Positions 36,824-47,808 of a stretch of 64,000 nt of DNA are shown piece after piece (the stretch's first letter is position 1; each line of letters starts with the position of its first letter). This DNA is from Paraburkholderia tuberum STM678 (GTDB lineage Bacteria; Pseudomonadota; Gammaproteobacteria; Burkholderiales; Burkholderiaceae), in contig NZ_CADFGP010000018.1 of assembly GCF_902833905.1 (NCBI RefSeq), positions 1-64,000 of the forward strand, in the 5' to 3' direction. A program made the translations under genes and the position numbers. Below the pieces are notes generated by a model. That model saw only the letters and a list, made by a program, of their open reading frames with translations, made no database searches and was not told where the DNA came from.

Positions 36824-36869
36824 GCATGCGTGAGCGCGGCGCGAGAGGTGCATGCAGTGAGGCTGCGCG

Positions 36870-37319
36870 ATGAGCCCGCGAATCGTCTCGTGCGGGATCG
36901 TGCTGCTCGATCCCGACGGACGCGTGCTGCTCGCGCATGCCACCGAAACGACGCACTGGGACATCCCGAAAGGCCAGGGCGAGGACGGCGAGGCGCCGCA
37001 CGTGACGGCGCTGCGCGAGCTGGTCGAGGAAACCGGCATCGCGCTCGAGGCCGATCGGCTGAAGGATCTCGGCCTGTTCGTCTACCGGCGCGACAAGGAC
37101 CTGCATCTGTTCGCGGCGCGCGCGGGTGCCGGCGAGCTCGATCTGAGCACGTGCACCTGCACGTCGCTGTTTCCGCGCCGCTCGGACGGCACGCTGATCC
37201 CCGAAATGGATGATTACCGCTGGGCGTCGATCGAAGAGGTGCCGCGCTATGCGAGCCGTAGTCTGACGCGGCTCTTCGAGACGACGCTGTCGCTCACGGA
37301 GTTGCACCGGTCGCTATAG
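36870..37319 (+). CDS. Nudix hydrolase
   Basis: A 149-residue cytoplasmic hydrolase of nucleoside-diphosphate-linked compounds. The Nudix box is intact: GQGEDGE followed seven residues later by RELVEETGI (about residues 36-57). The N-terminus SPRIVSCGIVLLDPDGRVLL is typical of diadenosine polyphosphate/NTP-type members, but substrate cannot be fixed. It starts at ATG 36870 shortly after the secreted-protein gene and is convergent with the binding-protein gene that follows. Confidence 0.9.
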   Translation: MSPRIVSCGIVLLDPDGRVLLAHATETTHWDIPKGQGEDGEAPHVTALRELVEETGIALEADRLKDLGLFVYRRDKDLHLFAARAGAGELDLSTCTCTSLFPRRSDGTLIPEMDDYRWASIEEVPRYASRSLTRLFETTLSLTELHRSL

Positions 37320-37335
37320 ACGGCGCACGCCGCCT

Positions 37336-38325
37336 TCAATCGAGCGCGTGGTCGTTCGGATGCGCGAACAACGCGCGGTTCTGCTCCGACAGCGGGAAAT
37401 TGACGTTGATGCCATGCGGCGGGATCGGCTGCGTGAACCACTGCCGATACAGACGCTCGGCGTCGCCGGACGTCTGCGAGCGCACGATCACGCGATTCAC
37501 GAGCGCGCGGAACGGCTCGTCGCCCTTGCGGAACATGCACGCATAAACCTCGTAGCCAAGCGGCGTGCCCGTCACGATGAAATCGTCGGGATGCGGGTCG
37601 GTCGCCTTGAAACCGTAGACGATCGGCTCGTCCATCACGAACGCCACCGCGTGACCGTCCTTCATCGCGTTGAAGGCGTCCTGATGGTCGCGCACGCTCA
37701 TGATGCGCATGTTCAGCTGCTTGTCGGTGTTGAGGCTGCGCAGCAGGCGCTCGTCGGACGTGCCCGCGGTCGTCACGACCGGCTTGCCGGCCAGATCGGG
37801 GAAATCGGTGATGCCGCTGTTCCTGCGCGTGATCATGCGCACCGCGTACTGGAAAAAGCTGTCTGAAAACGCAGCGACGTTTTCGCGCTCGACCGTGTGC
37901 GTGGTCGAGCCGCATTCGAGATCGATCTGGTTGTTCAGCAGCATCGGCATGCGGTTCGACGACGTGACCGTGACTTCGTGAACGCGCAGCTGCGCCATGC
38001 CGAGCGTTTTCCTGATTTCATCGACGATCTGCATCGCGATCGCCTGCGAGTAGCCGACCGTGCGCTTGCCGTCGAAGTACGAGAACGGGATCGACGCCTC
38101 TCGCACGCCGAGCACGACGACGCCGTCGTCGTGGATCTTTCTCAGCGTGCCGCTCAGTTCATCCGCGCGGGCGGGGCCGGCGAACGCGAGCGCGCCGCAG
38201 GCGGCCAGCGTAAGCAGCACGCTGTGCATGCCGCGCAGCAGACGCGGGAAGCGTGAGCCGCACGCGCTCCGTGCGACGTGAACCCTACCTTCAGACCCTT
38301 CCCCGTGGCGGTCTGCAACCTTCAT
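37336..38325 (-). CDS. periplasmic amino-acid-type substrate-binding protein
   Basis: A 329-residue precursor of the bacterial solute-binding family 3, close to glutamate/aspartate-binding GltI. A signal peptide with a long basic lead is visible (hydrophobic core SVLLTLAACGALAFAGPARA, about 42-60). The mature protein has TLRKIHDDGVVVLGVREASIPFSY, VTVTSSNRMPMLLNNQIDLECG (arginine and substrate contacts) and DEPIVYGF. ATG at 38325 has GGGAGG 4-5 bp upstream. No permease or ATPase gene is adjacent, so it must serve a transporter or sensor encoded elsewhere. Confidence 0.88.
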   Translation of the reverse strand: MKVADRHGEGSEGRVHVARSACGSRFPRLLRGMHSVLLTLAACGALAFAGPARADELSGTLRKIHDDGVVVLGVREASIPFSYFDGKRTVGYSQAIAMQIVDEIRKTLGMAQLRVHEVTVTSSNRMPMLLNNQIDLECGSTTHTVERENVAAFSDSFFQYAVRMITRRNSGITDFPDLAGKPVVTTAGTSDERLLRSLNTDKQLNMRIMSVRDHQDAFNAMKDGHAVAFVMDEPIVYGFKATDPHPDDFIVTGTPLGYEVYACMFRKGDEPFRALVNRVIVRSQTSGDAERLYRQWFTQPIPPHGINVNFPLSEQNRALFAHPNDHALD

Positions 38326-38380
38326 CGGACCTCCCGGACCGGCGCGCTCAGGCGAGCGCGCAGTGAGTGTCGATCGAAAC

Positions 38381-38416
38381 ATCCGGCAACCCGGATGGGC
38401 CCGCAACGCCGGGCCC
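38381..38416 (-). terminator. tandem hairpins downstream of glnS
   Basis: Two consecutive stems on the reverse strand, GGGCCCG/CGGGCCC (38397-38416) and ATCCGG/CCGGAT (38381-38396), lie just after glnS. Only a short TTT follows, so termination is possible but not certain. Confidence 0.35.
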
Positions 38417-38430
38417 TCGCTGGCGCGGGC

Positions 38431-40140
38431 TCAGGCCGGCTTGCCCCAACTGTCGCGCAGACTGACGATGCGGTTGAATACGGGCTTACCCGGCTTCGAA
38501 TCGACGCGGTCGGCGACGAAGTAGCCGTGGCGCTCGAACTGGTAGCGCTGCTCCGGCAGCGCATGGCGCGCGCCGGTTTCGAGGTAGGCCTGGACCACGC
38601 GTTTCGAGTCCGGATTCAGCGCTTCGAGGAAGTCGCGGCCGCCGGCGTCCGGTTGCGGTTCCTTGAACAGCCGGTCGTAGATGCGCACTTCGGCCGGGCA
38701 CGCGGCCGCCGCGCTGACCCAGTGGATGTTGCCCTTGACCTTGTAATTGTTCGCGCCTTCGGTGCCCGATTTGCTGTCCGGGAAGTAGTTGCAGTGCACC
38801 GCGACGATATTGCCGTTCTCGTCCTTGTCCGCGTGCGTGCATTCGATCACGTAGCCGTAGCGCAGCCGCACCTTGTTGCCCGGGAACAGGCGGAAGTAGC
38901 CCTTCGGCGGCGTCTGCGTGAAGTCCTCGCGCTCGATCCACAGCTCGCGCGAAATCGGAAACTCGCGCATGCCCTGTTCCGGATGATGCGGATGCACCGG
39001 TGCGTGGCACGGCTCGGTAAGGCGTTCGGGGAAGTTGTCGATGATCAGCTTGACCGGATCGAGCACGGCGGCGATGCGCGGCGCCTTCTCGTCGAGATCG
39101 TCGCGCAGCGCGCCTTCGAACACGCTCATGTCGATCCACGAGTCGACCTTGGTCACGCCGATGCGCTCGCAGAACAGCTGGATCGACTCGGGCGTGAAGC
39201 CACGCCGGCGCACGCCGACGATGGTCGGCATGCGTGGGTCGTCCCAGCCTTCCACATGGCCTTCGTTGACGAGTTGCAGCAGCTTGCGCTTGCTGGTGAT
39301 CGCATAGGTCAGGTTCAGGCGCGAAAACTCGATTTGCTGCGGCAGCGGACGCCCGAAGACACCGGCCTCGGCGAGTTCGTTCAGGATCCAGTCGTACAGC
39401 GGCCGATGGTCTTCGAATTCGAGCGTGCACAGCGAATGCGTGATGTTTTCGAGCGCGTCCGAGATGCAGTGCGTGTAGTCGTACATCGGGTACACGCACC
39501 AGGTGTCGCCGGTACGGTAGTGATGCGCGAAACGGATGCGGTAGATGATCGGGTCGCGCATGTTGAAGTTCGGCGACGACATGTCGATCTTCGCGCGCAG
39601 CACGTGCTCGCCTTCCTTGAACTCGCCCGCCTTCATGCGGCGGAACAGGTCGAGGTTTTCCGCGACCGAACGCTCGCGGAAGCGCGACGGCGTGCCGACT
39701 TCGGTGGCCGAGCCGCGGTTCGCGCGGATTTCCTCGGCCGACTGGCTATCCACGTATGCCTTGCCGCGCTGGATCAGCAGCTCCGCGAACTCGTACAGCT
39801 TGTCGTAGTAGTCGCTCGCGAAGTACAGATGCTCGGTGCGGTCCTTTTCCCATTCGAAGCCGAGCCAGCGCACCGAGTCGATGATCGACTCGACGTACTC
39901 GATGCTTTCCTTCTCCGGATTGGTGTCGTCGAAGCGCAGATGGCACACGCCGCCGTAGCTGCGCGCGACGCCGAAGTTCAGGCAGATGCTCTTGGCGTGA
40001 CCGATGTGCAGATAGCCGTTCGGCTCCGGCGGGAAGCGCGTTTCGACGCGCTGGCTCCATTTGCCGGTGCGGTTGTCGTCGTCGATGATGTTGCGGATGA
40101 AATTGGATGTCGCGGGCGCGTCGTTGCGTTCGGTATTCAT
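38431..40140 (-). CDS. glnS: glutaminyl-tRNA synthetase
   Basis: GlnS charges tRNA-Gln. The 569-residue class I synthetase has the HIGH motif in FPPEPNGYLHIGHAKS (HIGH at 45-48), the family segment RFDDTNPEKE, the KMSKS-equivalent ITSKRKLLQLV, and the C-terminal beta-barrel anticodon-binding domains. Full length for the family. Translation starts at the ATG at 40140. Glutamine metabolism neighbours: an amino-acid-binding protein downstream and a gamma-glutamyltransferase diverging upstream, though no functional link is shown. Confidence 0.97.
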   Translation of the reverse strand: MNTERNDAPATSNFIRNIIDDDNRTGKWSQRVETRFPPEPNGYLHIGHAKSICLNFGVARSYGGVCHLRFDDTNPEKESIEYVESIIDSVRWLGFEWEKDRTEHLYFASDYYDKLYEFAELLIQRGKAYVDSQSAEEIRANRGSATEVGTPSRFRERSVAENLDLFRRMKAGEFKEGEHVLRAKIDMSSPNFNMRDPIIYRIRFAHHYRTGDTWCVYPMYDYTHCISDALENITHSLCTLEFEDHRPLYDWILNELAEAGVFGRPLPQQIEFSRLNLTYAITSKRKLLQLVNEGHVEGWDDPRMPTIVGVRRRGFTPESIQLFCERIGVTKVDSWIDMSVFEGALRDDLDEKAPRIAAVLDPVKLIIDNFPERLTEPCHAPVHPHHPEQGMREFPISRELWIEREDFTQTPPKGYFRLFPGNKVRLRYGYVIECTHADKDENGNIVAVHCNYFPDSKSGTEGANNYKVKGNIHWVSAAAACPAEVRIYDRLFKEPQPDAGGRDFLEALNPDSKRVVQAYLETGARHALPEQRYQFERHGYFVADRVDSKPGKPVFNRIVSLRDSWGKPA

Positions 40141-40490
40141 GCGAGAAGATGAGAGTCCGTGGGGGCGCGCAATGCGCCCGTGTAGCCGTCAATTCTACCC
40201 GACGAGCCCGTTCGCGGCAGGTGGTTGCGGCGCGCAGCCAACGGCGCAGTGGGTTTGGCGCGGCTGCCGGAGTCAGGGAAGCCGGCGCGCGGGGCTGTAA
40301 CAGGAGGTAAAACGGGTTGGCGACGCGCGCCGCGCCGACTTAGGATGCGCTGCTGCGCGCGGCCCGCGCGCCTGTGCTGGGCCTTCGCGCGGGGCGGGCT
40401 TGCCCGAGCCGTCCACGCTGTCCTTCATCTTCCTGCACGAGGCTCCGCTGCTCGTGCGCCATGCTCGCCTCGTTGCCGGAGTTTTCTCGG
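40141..40490. other. glnS-ggt divergent intergenic region
   Basis: A 350-bp, very GC-rich gap. The ggt frame is open back to 40374 but the residues are Arg/Cys/Ser-rich and not conserved. No clear sigma-70 promoter or T-tract terminator stood out. It must contain the divergent promoters for glnS and ggt. Confidence 0.45.
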
Positions 40491-42287
40491 ATGTCTGTCC
40501 CGACGCACGGCGCGTTTCGCGCGCCTTTTGCCCGCGCTTTGGCTAGCGCCCGATTTTCTTGCCGTAACCGTCGTGTGCTCGCTTCGGCCTGGTTTGCCGC
40601 GCTTGCCGTGAACGTGGCCGCGCCGCTGTCCGCCGCCGCGAAAACACCGGCGCCGAAGCCGGCGCTCGATGCGTCGGCCGTCGCCGCGCCGGATAGCTAC
40701 AGCGCTGACACCGCGCAGCAGATCTTCGCCGCAGGCGGCAACGCGGTCGATGCCGCGGTTGCGATGGCCTTCACGCTCGCCGTCACGCGGCCCGATGCGG
40801 GCAACCTCGGCGGCGGCGGTTTCATGACGCTGCTGGTCGACGGCAAGCCGTATTTTCTCGACTATCGCGAGCGCGCGCCGCAGCAGGCGACCCGCGACAT
40901 GTACCTCGACGACAAGGGCAACGTGGCGCCGGGCATGAGCACGGTCGGGCATCGCGCGGCGGCCGTGCCGGGCACTGTCGATGGCATGTGGGAAGCGCAG
41001 CGGCGCTTCGGCAAGCTCAAATGGAAGCAGGTGCTCGCGCCCGCGATCCATTACGCGACCGACGGCTTCCAGGTCGACCCGCGGCTGCAGCAGCGACGCG
41101 ACGCGGCCGCGAAGAGCTTCGCCGGCAAAACCAATTTCGACGCCTACTTCGCGAACCTGAAGGCGGGCGCGATGCTGCGCCAACCGGAACTCGCGCAGAC
41201 GCTGGGGCGGATCGCGAGCGACGGCGGCCGCGAGTTTTACGAGGGCCGCACCGCTCAAATGATCGCCGCGCAGATGTACGGCCACGGCCTCATCACGAGC
41301 CAGGATCTGAGCCAGTACAAGGCTCTGTGGCGCGAGCCGCTCGCGGCCGACTGGCACGGCTACCGCGTGATCACCGCGCCGCCGCCGAGCTCGGGCGGCC
41401 TCGGGCTGATCCAGATGCTGAAGATGCGGGCCGATCTGCAGCCGGCGTTCGACGGCCTTGCGTTGAATTCAGCGCCGTACATCCATCTGATCGCGCAGAT
41501 CGAGGATCGCGTGTTCGCGGACCGGCAGCGCCATATCGGCGACCCGGACGCCTCGCCGGTGCCGGTCGCGAAGCTGATCGACGACGCCTACCTCGCGCAG
41601 CGCGCGGCCGAAGTCAAAGCCGACGAAGCGCCGGCCGGCGCGACGGTGAAACCCGGTGTCGACGGCGGCGCGGCGACGGAGAAGGCGCAAACCACGCATT
41701 TCTCGGTGGTCGACAAATGGGGCAACGCGGTGTCGAACACCTACACGCTGAACGGCGATTTCGGCTCGGGCGTCGTGGTGGACGGCGGCGGGTTCCTGCT
41801 GAACGATGCGATGGACGATTTCGTGATCAAGCCAGCCGGCGCTGGCGCGACGGGCGCGGCGTCGACACCCGGCGCCGCCGATGCCGAGCCGGATGCGATC
41901 GCGCCGGGCCGCCGCCCGATTTCGTCGATGACGCCCACGCTGCTGCTGAAGGACGGCAAGATCGCGCTAGCGATCGGCACGCCCGGCGGCTCTCGCATCC
42001 TGACGACGATCTTCCAGGTGATGACGAATCTGTACGACTTCGACATGTCACCGACGGACGCGCTCGCCGCGATGCGTTTCCATCATCAACTGCTGCCGCA
42101 AAAGACGATCTACTTCGAGCCGTACCGTCCCGCGCCGGATGAGCTCGCCACGCAATTGAAGGCGCTCGGCTTCACGGTCGAGCAGCAGTCGTTCAACGGC
42201 GACGTGCAGATGATCCGCGTGGACGGCACGACACCCGAGCCCGCGAGCGATCCCCGTGGTGGCGGCGTGGCACGCGTGATACGGTAG
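40491..42287 (+). CDS. ggt: gamma-glutamyltransferase
   Basis: Ggt hydrolyses glutathione and other gamma-glutamyl compounds in the periplasm and transfers the glutamyl group. The 598-residue proenzyme is exported (hydrophobic signal about 28-48, ending APLSAAAK) and self-cleaves before the N-terminal nucleophile Thr401 in QTTHFSVVDKWGNAVSNTYT. Other conserved parts are FAAGGNAVDAAVAMAF, GGGGFMTLL, PPPSSGGLGLIQML and GTPGGSRI. ATG at 40491 gives a plausible signal peptide; ATG 40461 is an alternative. It is divergent from glnS. Confidence 0.93.
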   Translation: MSVPTHGAFRAPFARALASARFSCRNRRVLASAWFAALAVNVAAPLSAAAKTPAPKPALDASAVAAPDSYSADTAQQIFAAGGNAVDAAVAMAFTLAVTRPDAGNLGGGGFMTLLVDGKPYFLDYRERAPQQATRDMYLDDKGNVAPGMSTVGHRAAAVPGTVDGMWEAQRRFGKLKWKQVLAPAIHYATDGFQVDPRLQQRRDAAAKSFAGKTNFDAYFANLKAGAMLRQPELAQTLGRIASDGGREFYEGRTAQMIAAQMYGHGLITSQDLSQYKALWREPLAADWHGYRVITAPPPSSGGLGLIQMLKMRADLQPAFDGLALNSAPYIHLIAQIEDRVFADRQRHIGDPDASPVPVAKLIDDAYLAQRAAEVKADEAPAGATVKPGVDGGAATEKAQTTHFSVVDKWGNAVSNTYTLNGDFGSGVVVDGGGFLLNDAMDDFVIKPAGAGATGAASTPGAADAEPDAIAPGRRPISSMTPTLLLKDGKIALAIGTPGGSRILTTIFQVMTNLYDFDMSPTDALAAMRFHHQLLPQKTIYFEPYRPAPDELATQLKALGFTVEQQSFNGDVQMIRVDGTTPEPASDPRGGGVARVIR

Positions 42288-42342
42288 ACGGCCCGCCGCG
42301 CTATCCCGCGAGCGGGCGATAAGCCGAACACGGGGAAGCACG

Positions 42343-42552
42343 ATGAGCGAACACCAACCGCCGTTTGCGACGATCGTGGTGGCGAGCAGCGACGATCCTT
42401 TTGGCGGCGTGCCGTTTTCACAAACCTGCGCGAACGCGTGGGGCAGCCGCTGGATCGGGATCGGCGCGCGCGGCCACATCAACGCCGACAGCGGTCTCGA
42501 CGATTGGGACGAGGGGCGCGGCTGGCTGGCTTCGCTAACGGCGATGCGCTGA
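42343..42552 (+). pseudogene. C-terminal remnant of an RBBP9/YdeN-type serine hydrolase
   Basis: The 69-codon frame matches only the C-terminal third of the roughly 180-residue RBBP9/YdeN alpha/beta-hydrolase family: ATIVVASSDDPFGGVPFS (with the catalytic Asp region), then CANAWGSRWIGIGARGHINA with the catalytic His, and DSGLDDWDEGRGWL. The N-terminal nucleophile-elbow Ser motif is absent and cannot be found between ggt and this frame. Frame and codon bias are intact, so it could be expressed as a fragment, but it cannot form a full hydrolase. It lies 55 bp after ggt. Confidence 0.65.
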
Positions 42553-42570
42553 GTCTCGCCGCCTCCTCGA

Positions 42571-43791
42571 TCAGATCACCGCTTTGCGCTTCAACTCGGC
42601 AATCGTCTGCGCGTCGTATCCGAGCACGTCGCTCAGCACCCGCTCGGTATGCTCGCCGAGCAGCGGCGGATGGCTCAGCGCCTGCGGCGGCGTGCCGGTC
42701 ATGGTGATCGGGTTGCGCACGAGCTTGACCGTGCCGCCCGACGGATGCGGCAGATCGACCTGCAGACCGCGCGCGACCACCTGCTCGTTGTCGAACACTT
42801 CGTCGAGGTTGTTGATCGGCCCGCACGGCACGCCGGCCGCTTCGAGCGCCGCGATCCATTGCTGCTTGCCCTGCAGGCGGACCATGTCCGCGAGCATCGG
42901 CACGAGCAGTTCGCGGTTGCGCACGCGCGCGGGGTTGGTTGCGAAACGCTCGTCGTCGGCGAGTTCCGGGCGGCCGCCCACTTCGACGAACTTGCGGAAC
43001 TGACCGTCGTTGCCGACCGCGACGATGATCCAGCCGTCGCTGGTCTGGAAGGTCTGGTAGGGCACGATGTTCGGATGCGCATTGCCCCAGCGCGCCGGCG
43101 GCTGGCCGCTCGCGAGGTAGTTCGAGTTCATGTTGGCGAGCATCGCGACCTGCACGTCGAGCAGCGCCATGTCGATGTATTGGCCAACGCCGGTGCGGTC
43201 GCGGTGCGTGAGCGCGGTCAGCACCGCGATCGTCGAGTACATGCCGGTCATCAGGTCGGCGATCGCGACGCCGGCCTTCTGCGGGCCGCCACCCGGCTGA
43301 GCGTCACGCTCGCCGGTGATGCTCATGAAGCCGCCGATCCCCTGCACGATGAAGTCGTAACCGGCGCGCTGCGCATACGGGCCGGTCTGCCCGAAGCCCG
43401 TGACCGAGCAGTAGATCAGGTCGGGCTTGACCTCTTTGAGCGAGTCATAGTCGAGGCCGTACTTCTTCAACTGGCCGACCTTGTAGTTCTCGAGCACGAC
43501 GTCGCTTTGCGCGGCCAGTTCGCGCACGATCCGCTGACCCTCGGGCGACGCGATGTCGAGCGTGACCGAGCGCTTGTTGCGGTTCGCCGCGAGATAGTAG
43601 GCGGCCTCGCGCGTGTCCGCGCCGTCCGGCGTTTTCAGATAGGGAGGCCCCCAGTGGCGCGTGTCGTCGCCGACCTCGGGGCGTTCGATCTTGATGACGT
43701 CGGCGCCGAAATCGGCGAGCGTCTGCGCGCACCACGGACCGGCGAGCACGCGGGTGAGATCCAGCACGCGGATGTGACTGAGAGCGCCCAT
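42571..43791 (-). CDS. CaiB/BaiF family CoA-transferase
   Basis: A 406-residue class III CoA-transferase that moves CoA between organic acids. The family start ALSHIRVLDLTRVLAGPWCAQTLADFGADVIKIE is clear, and the catalytic Asp is expected in GVAIADLMTGMYS (about residue 170). Also present are ENYKVGQLKKYGLDY and YCSVTGFGQTGPYAQRAGYD. The ATG at 43791 has AGGA upstream and matches the family N-terminus; the open frame continues to 43839. The acid substrate is unknown; formyl-CoA or succinyl-CoA:dicarboxylate types are close. It is divergent from alaS. Confidence 0.92.
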   Translation of the reverse strand: MGALSHIRVLDLTRVLAGPWCAQTLADFGADVIKIERPEVGDDTRHWGPPYLKTPDGADTREAAYYLAANRNKRSVTLDIASPEGQRIVRELAAQSDVVLENYKVGQLKKYGLDYDSLKEVKPDLIYCSVTGFGQTGPYAQRAGYDFIVQGIGGFMSITGERDAQPGGGPQKAGVAIADLMTGMYSTIAVLTALTHRDRTGVGQYIDMALLDVQVAMLANMNSNYLASGQPPARWGNAHPNIVPYQTFQTSDGWIIVAVGNDGQFRKFVEVGGRPELADDERFATNPARVRNRELLVPMLADMVRLQGKQQWIAALEAAGVPCGPINNLDEVFDNEQVVARGLQVDLPHPSGGTVKLVRNPITMTGTPPQALSHPPLLGEHTERVLSDVLGYDAQTIAELKRKAVI

Positions 43792-44080
43792 GTTCCTGAA
43801 TGTCTCCTGATGGTTGCAGGCCGCGCGGCGAGCTGCCATGCGTTATTTCGCGCGAAGTTTCGTGGAAGTCATCTTAAGCGATTCGCGCTTGCGGGCGCAG
43901 TCAGCCGAACGTCATGGCGCGGATCGGACGAGCGGACACGCGAGCGCCAACCAGGCGGCGCGCGGTGCCGCGCGCGCTTGCCGATCCCGTATAATCAGTC
44001 GTTTAAAGAAACCGACAGTTGGCGCATCCCACCGACCGCCAGTCTCCGTCAGGAACCGTCAGGACCGCCCCCCGCCCGCT

Positions 44081-46717
<2,637 letters not shown>

Positions 46718-46786
46718 TTCTGATGGTCGCTTTTGCTGAAGCCGACCGGGTTGCGTCGAACCTGGTCGGCGGGGCGGATTCAACGA

Positions 46787-47707
46787 TCAGACCACGTTCG
46801 CATCCGCGGACGCCACCGCATCCACCTCGGCCGTCCCTTCCTGTGACGCCACCAGCGTGCGTCGCAGCGCATTGAGCGCCGACGAAAAATGCCCGCGTCG
46901 CCACACCAGCAGCGTGTCGATCATGCCGATATCGGGCAATTCGTGCACCGCGATATTGCTCGTGTCGGTCTGCAGATCGAGCACCGAGCGCGGTGCGACC
47001 GCGACGCCCGCGCCGGCCGCCACGCACGCGACGATCGCGTGATACGAGCCGAGTTCCAGCACCCGTTGCGGCCGCGTGCCGTGCTCCAGATACCACTTCT
47101 CGATATACGCGCGATACGCGCAGCCCCGCTCGAACGCGATCAGCGTCGATAGCGCGATGTCGCGCACTTCGCGGATCGGCCGATGACCGCGCGGCGTCAG
47201 CATCACGAGTTCCTCGCGGAAGATCGGCACGGTCTCGAACAGATCGCTGAGCGTGGCCGGATCGAGCGGCGTCGCGACCAGCGCCGCATCGACCTCGAAC
47301 TCGCGCACCCGCTCGATCAGCCTGCCGGTCGTGCCGGTCTCCAGTTCCAGTTCGACGGCCGGCCATTGCTGGTGATATTGCGCGAGCAGGCCCGGTAGAC
47401 GCGTCGCCGCGACGCTTTCCATCGTGCCGAGACGCAGACGCCCGCTCGGACGATCCTCGCGCACCGCGTGCCGCGCCTCGTCGGCGAGCGCGAGCAGCCG
47501 TTCCGCGTAGGGCAGCAGCGTCTCGCCGGCCGGCGTCAGCACAAGGCGGCGGCCGTCGCGGATGAACAGCTCGGTGCCGAGCTGCTCCTCGAGCTGCTTG
47601 ATGCGCGTGGTCACGTTCGATTGCACGCGATTGAGCTTCGCCGCGGCGCGCGTCACGCCGTTTTCGCGCACGACCGCGCGAAAAATGGTCAGAGCGGCCA
47701 GATCCAT
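46787..47707 (-). CDS. LysR family transcriptional regulator
   Basis: A 306-residue LysR regulator: N-terminal winged helix-turn-helix (FRAVVRENGVTRAAAKLNRVQSNVTTRIKQLEEQLG, about 8-45) and a C-terminal periplasmic-binding-like effector domain. A GGAGAG Shine-Dalgarno precedes the ATG at 47707. It is divergent from a YbfB-type MFS gene, 101 bp apart, so it most likely regulates that gene and itself. The inducer is unknown. Confidence 0.93.
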   Translation of the reverse strand: MDLAALTIFRAVVRENGVTRAAAKLNRVQSNVTTRIKQLEEQLGTELFIRDGRRLVLTPAGETLLPYAERLLALADEARHAVREDRPSGRLRLGTMESVAATRLPGLLAQYHQQWPAVELELETGTTGRLIERVREFEVDAALVATPLDPATLSDLFETVPIFREELVMLTPRGHRPIREVRDIALSTLIAFERGCAYRAYIEKWYLEHGTRPQRVLELGSYHAIVACVAAGAGVAVAPRSVLDLQTDTSNIAVHELPDIGMIDTLLVWRRGHFSSALNALRRTLVASQEGTAEVDAVASADANVV

Positions 47708-47737
47708 GATTCTCTCCGGGCGATGGATAACATCCTA

Positions 47738-47785
47738 ATTATTCATTTTTCGTGATTCAGAGGTCAAGCTAGTATGGATTCATAC
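47738..47785. promoter_or_regulatory. LysR/MFS divergent promoter region
   Basis: On the reverse strand TTGACC (47762-47767) and AATAAT (47738-47743), 18 bp apart, make a promoter for the LysR gene. A perfect 5-bp dyad GTATG-gatt-CATAC lies at 47772-47785, between that -35 and the MFS start, and fits a LysR-type binding half of the T-N11-A class only loosely. Confidence 0.45.
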
Positions 47786-47808
47786 CATCGCCGTTTGACC
47801 GTCCGATC

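Noticed and set aside
46741-46770. GCCGACC/GGTCGGC hairpin after alaS
   Set aside because: The 7-bp stem has a long loop and no T-tract on either strand, so it is not supported as a terminator.
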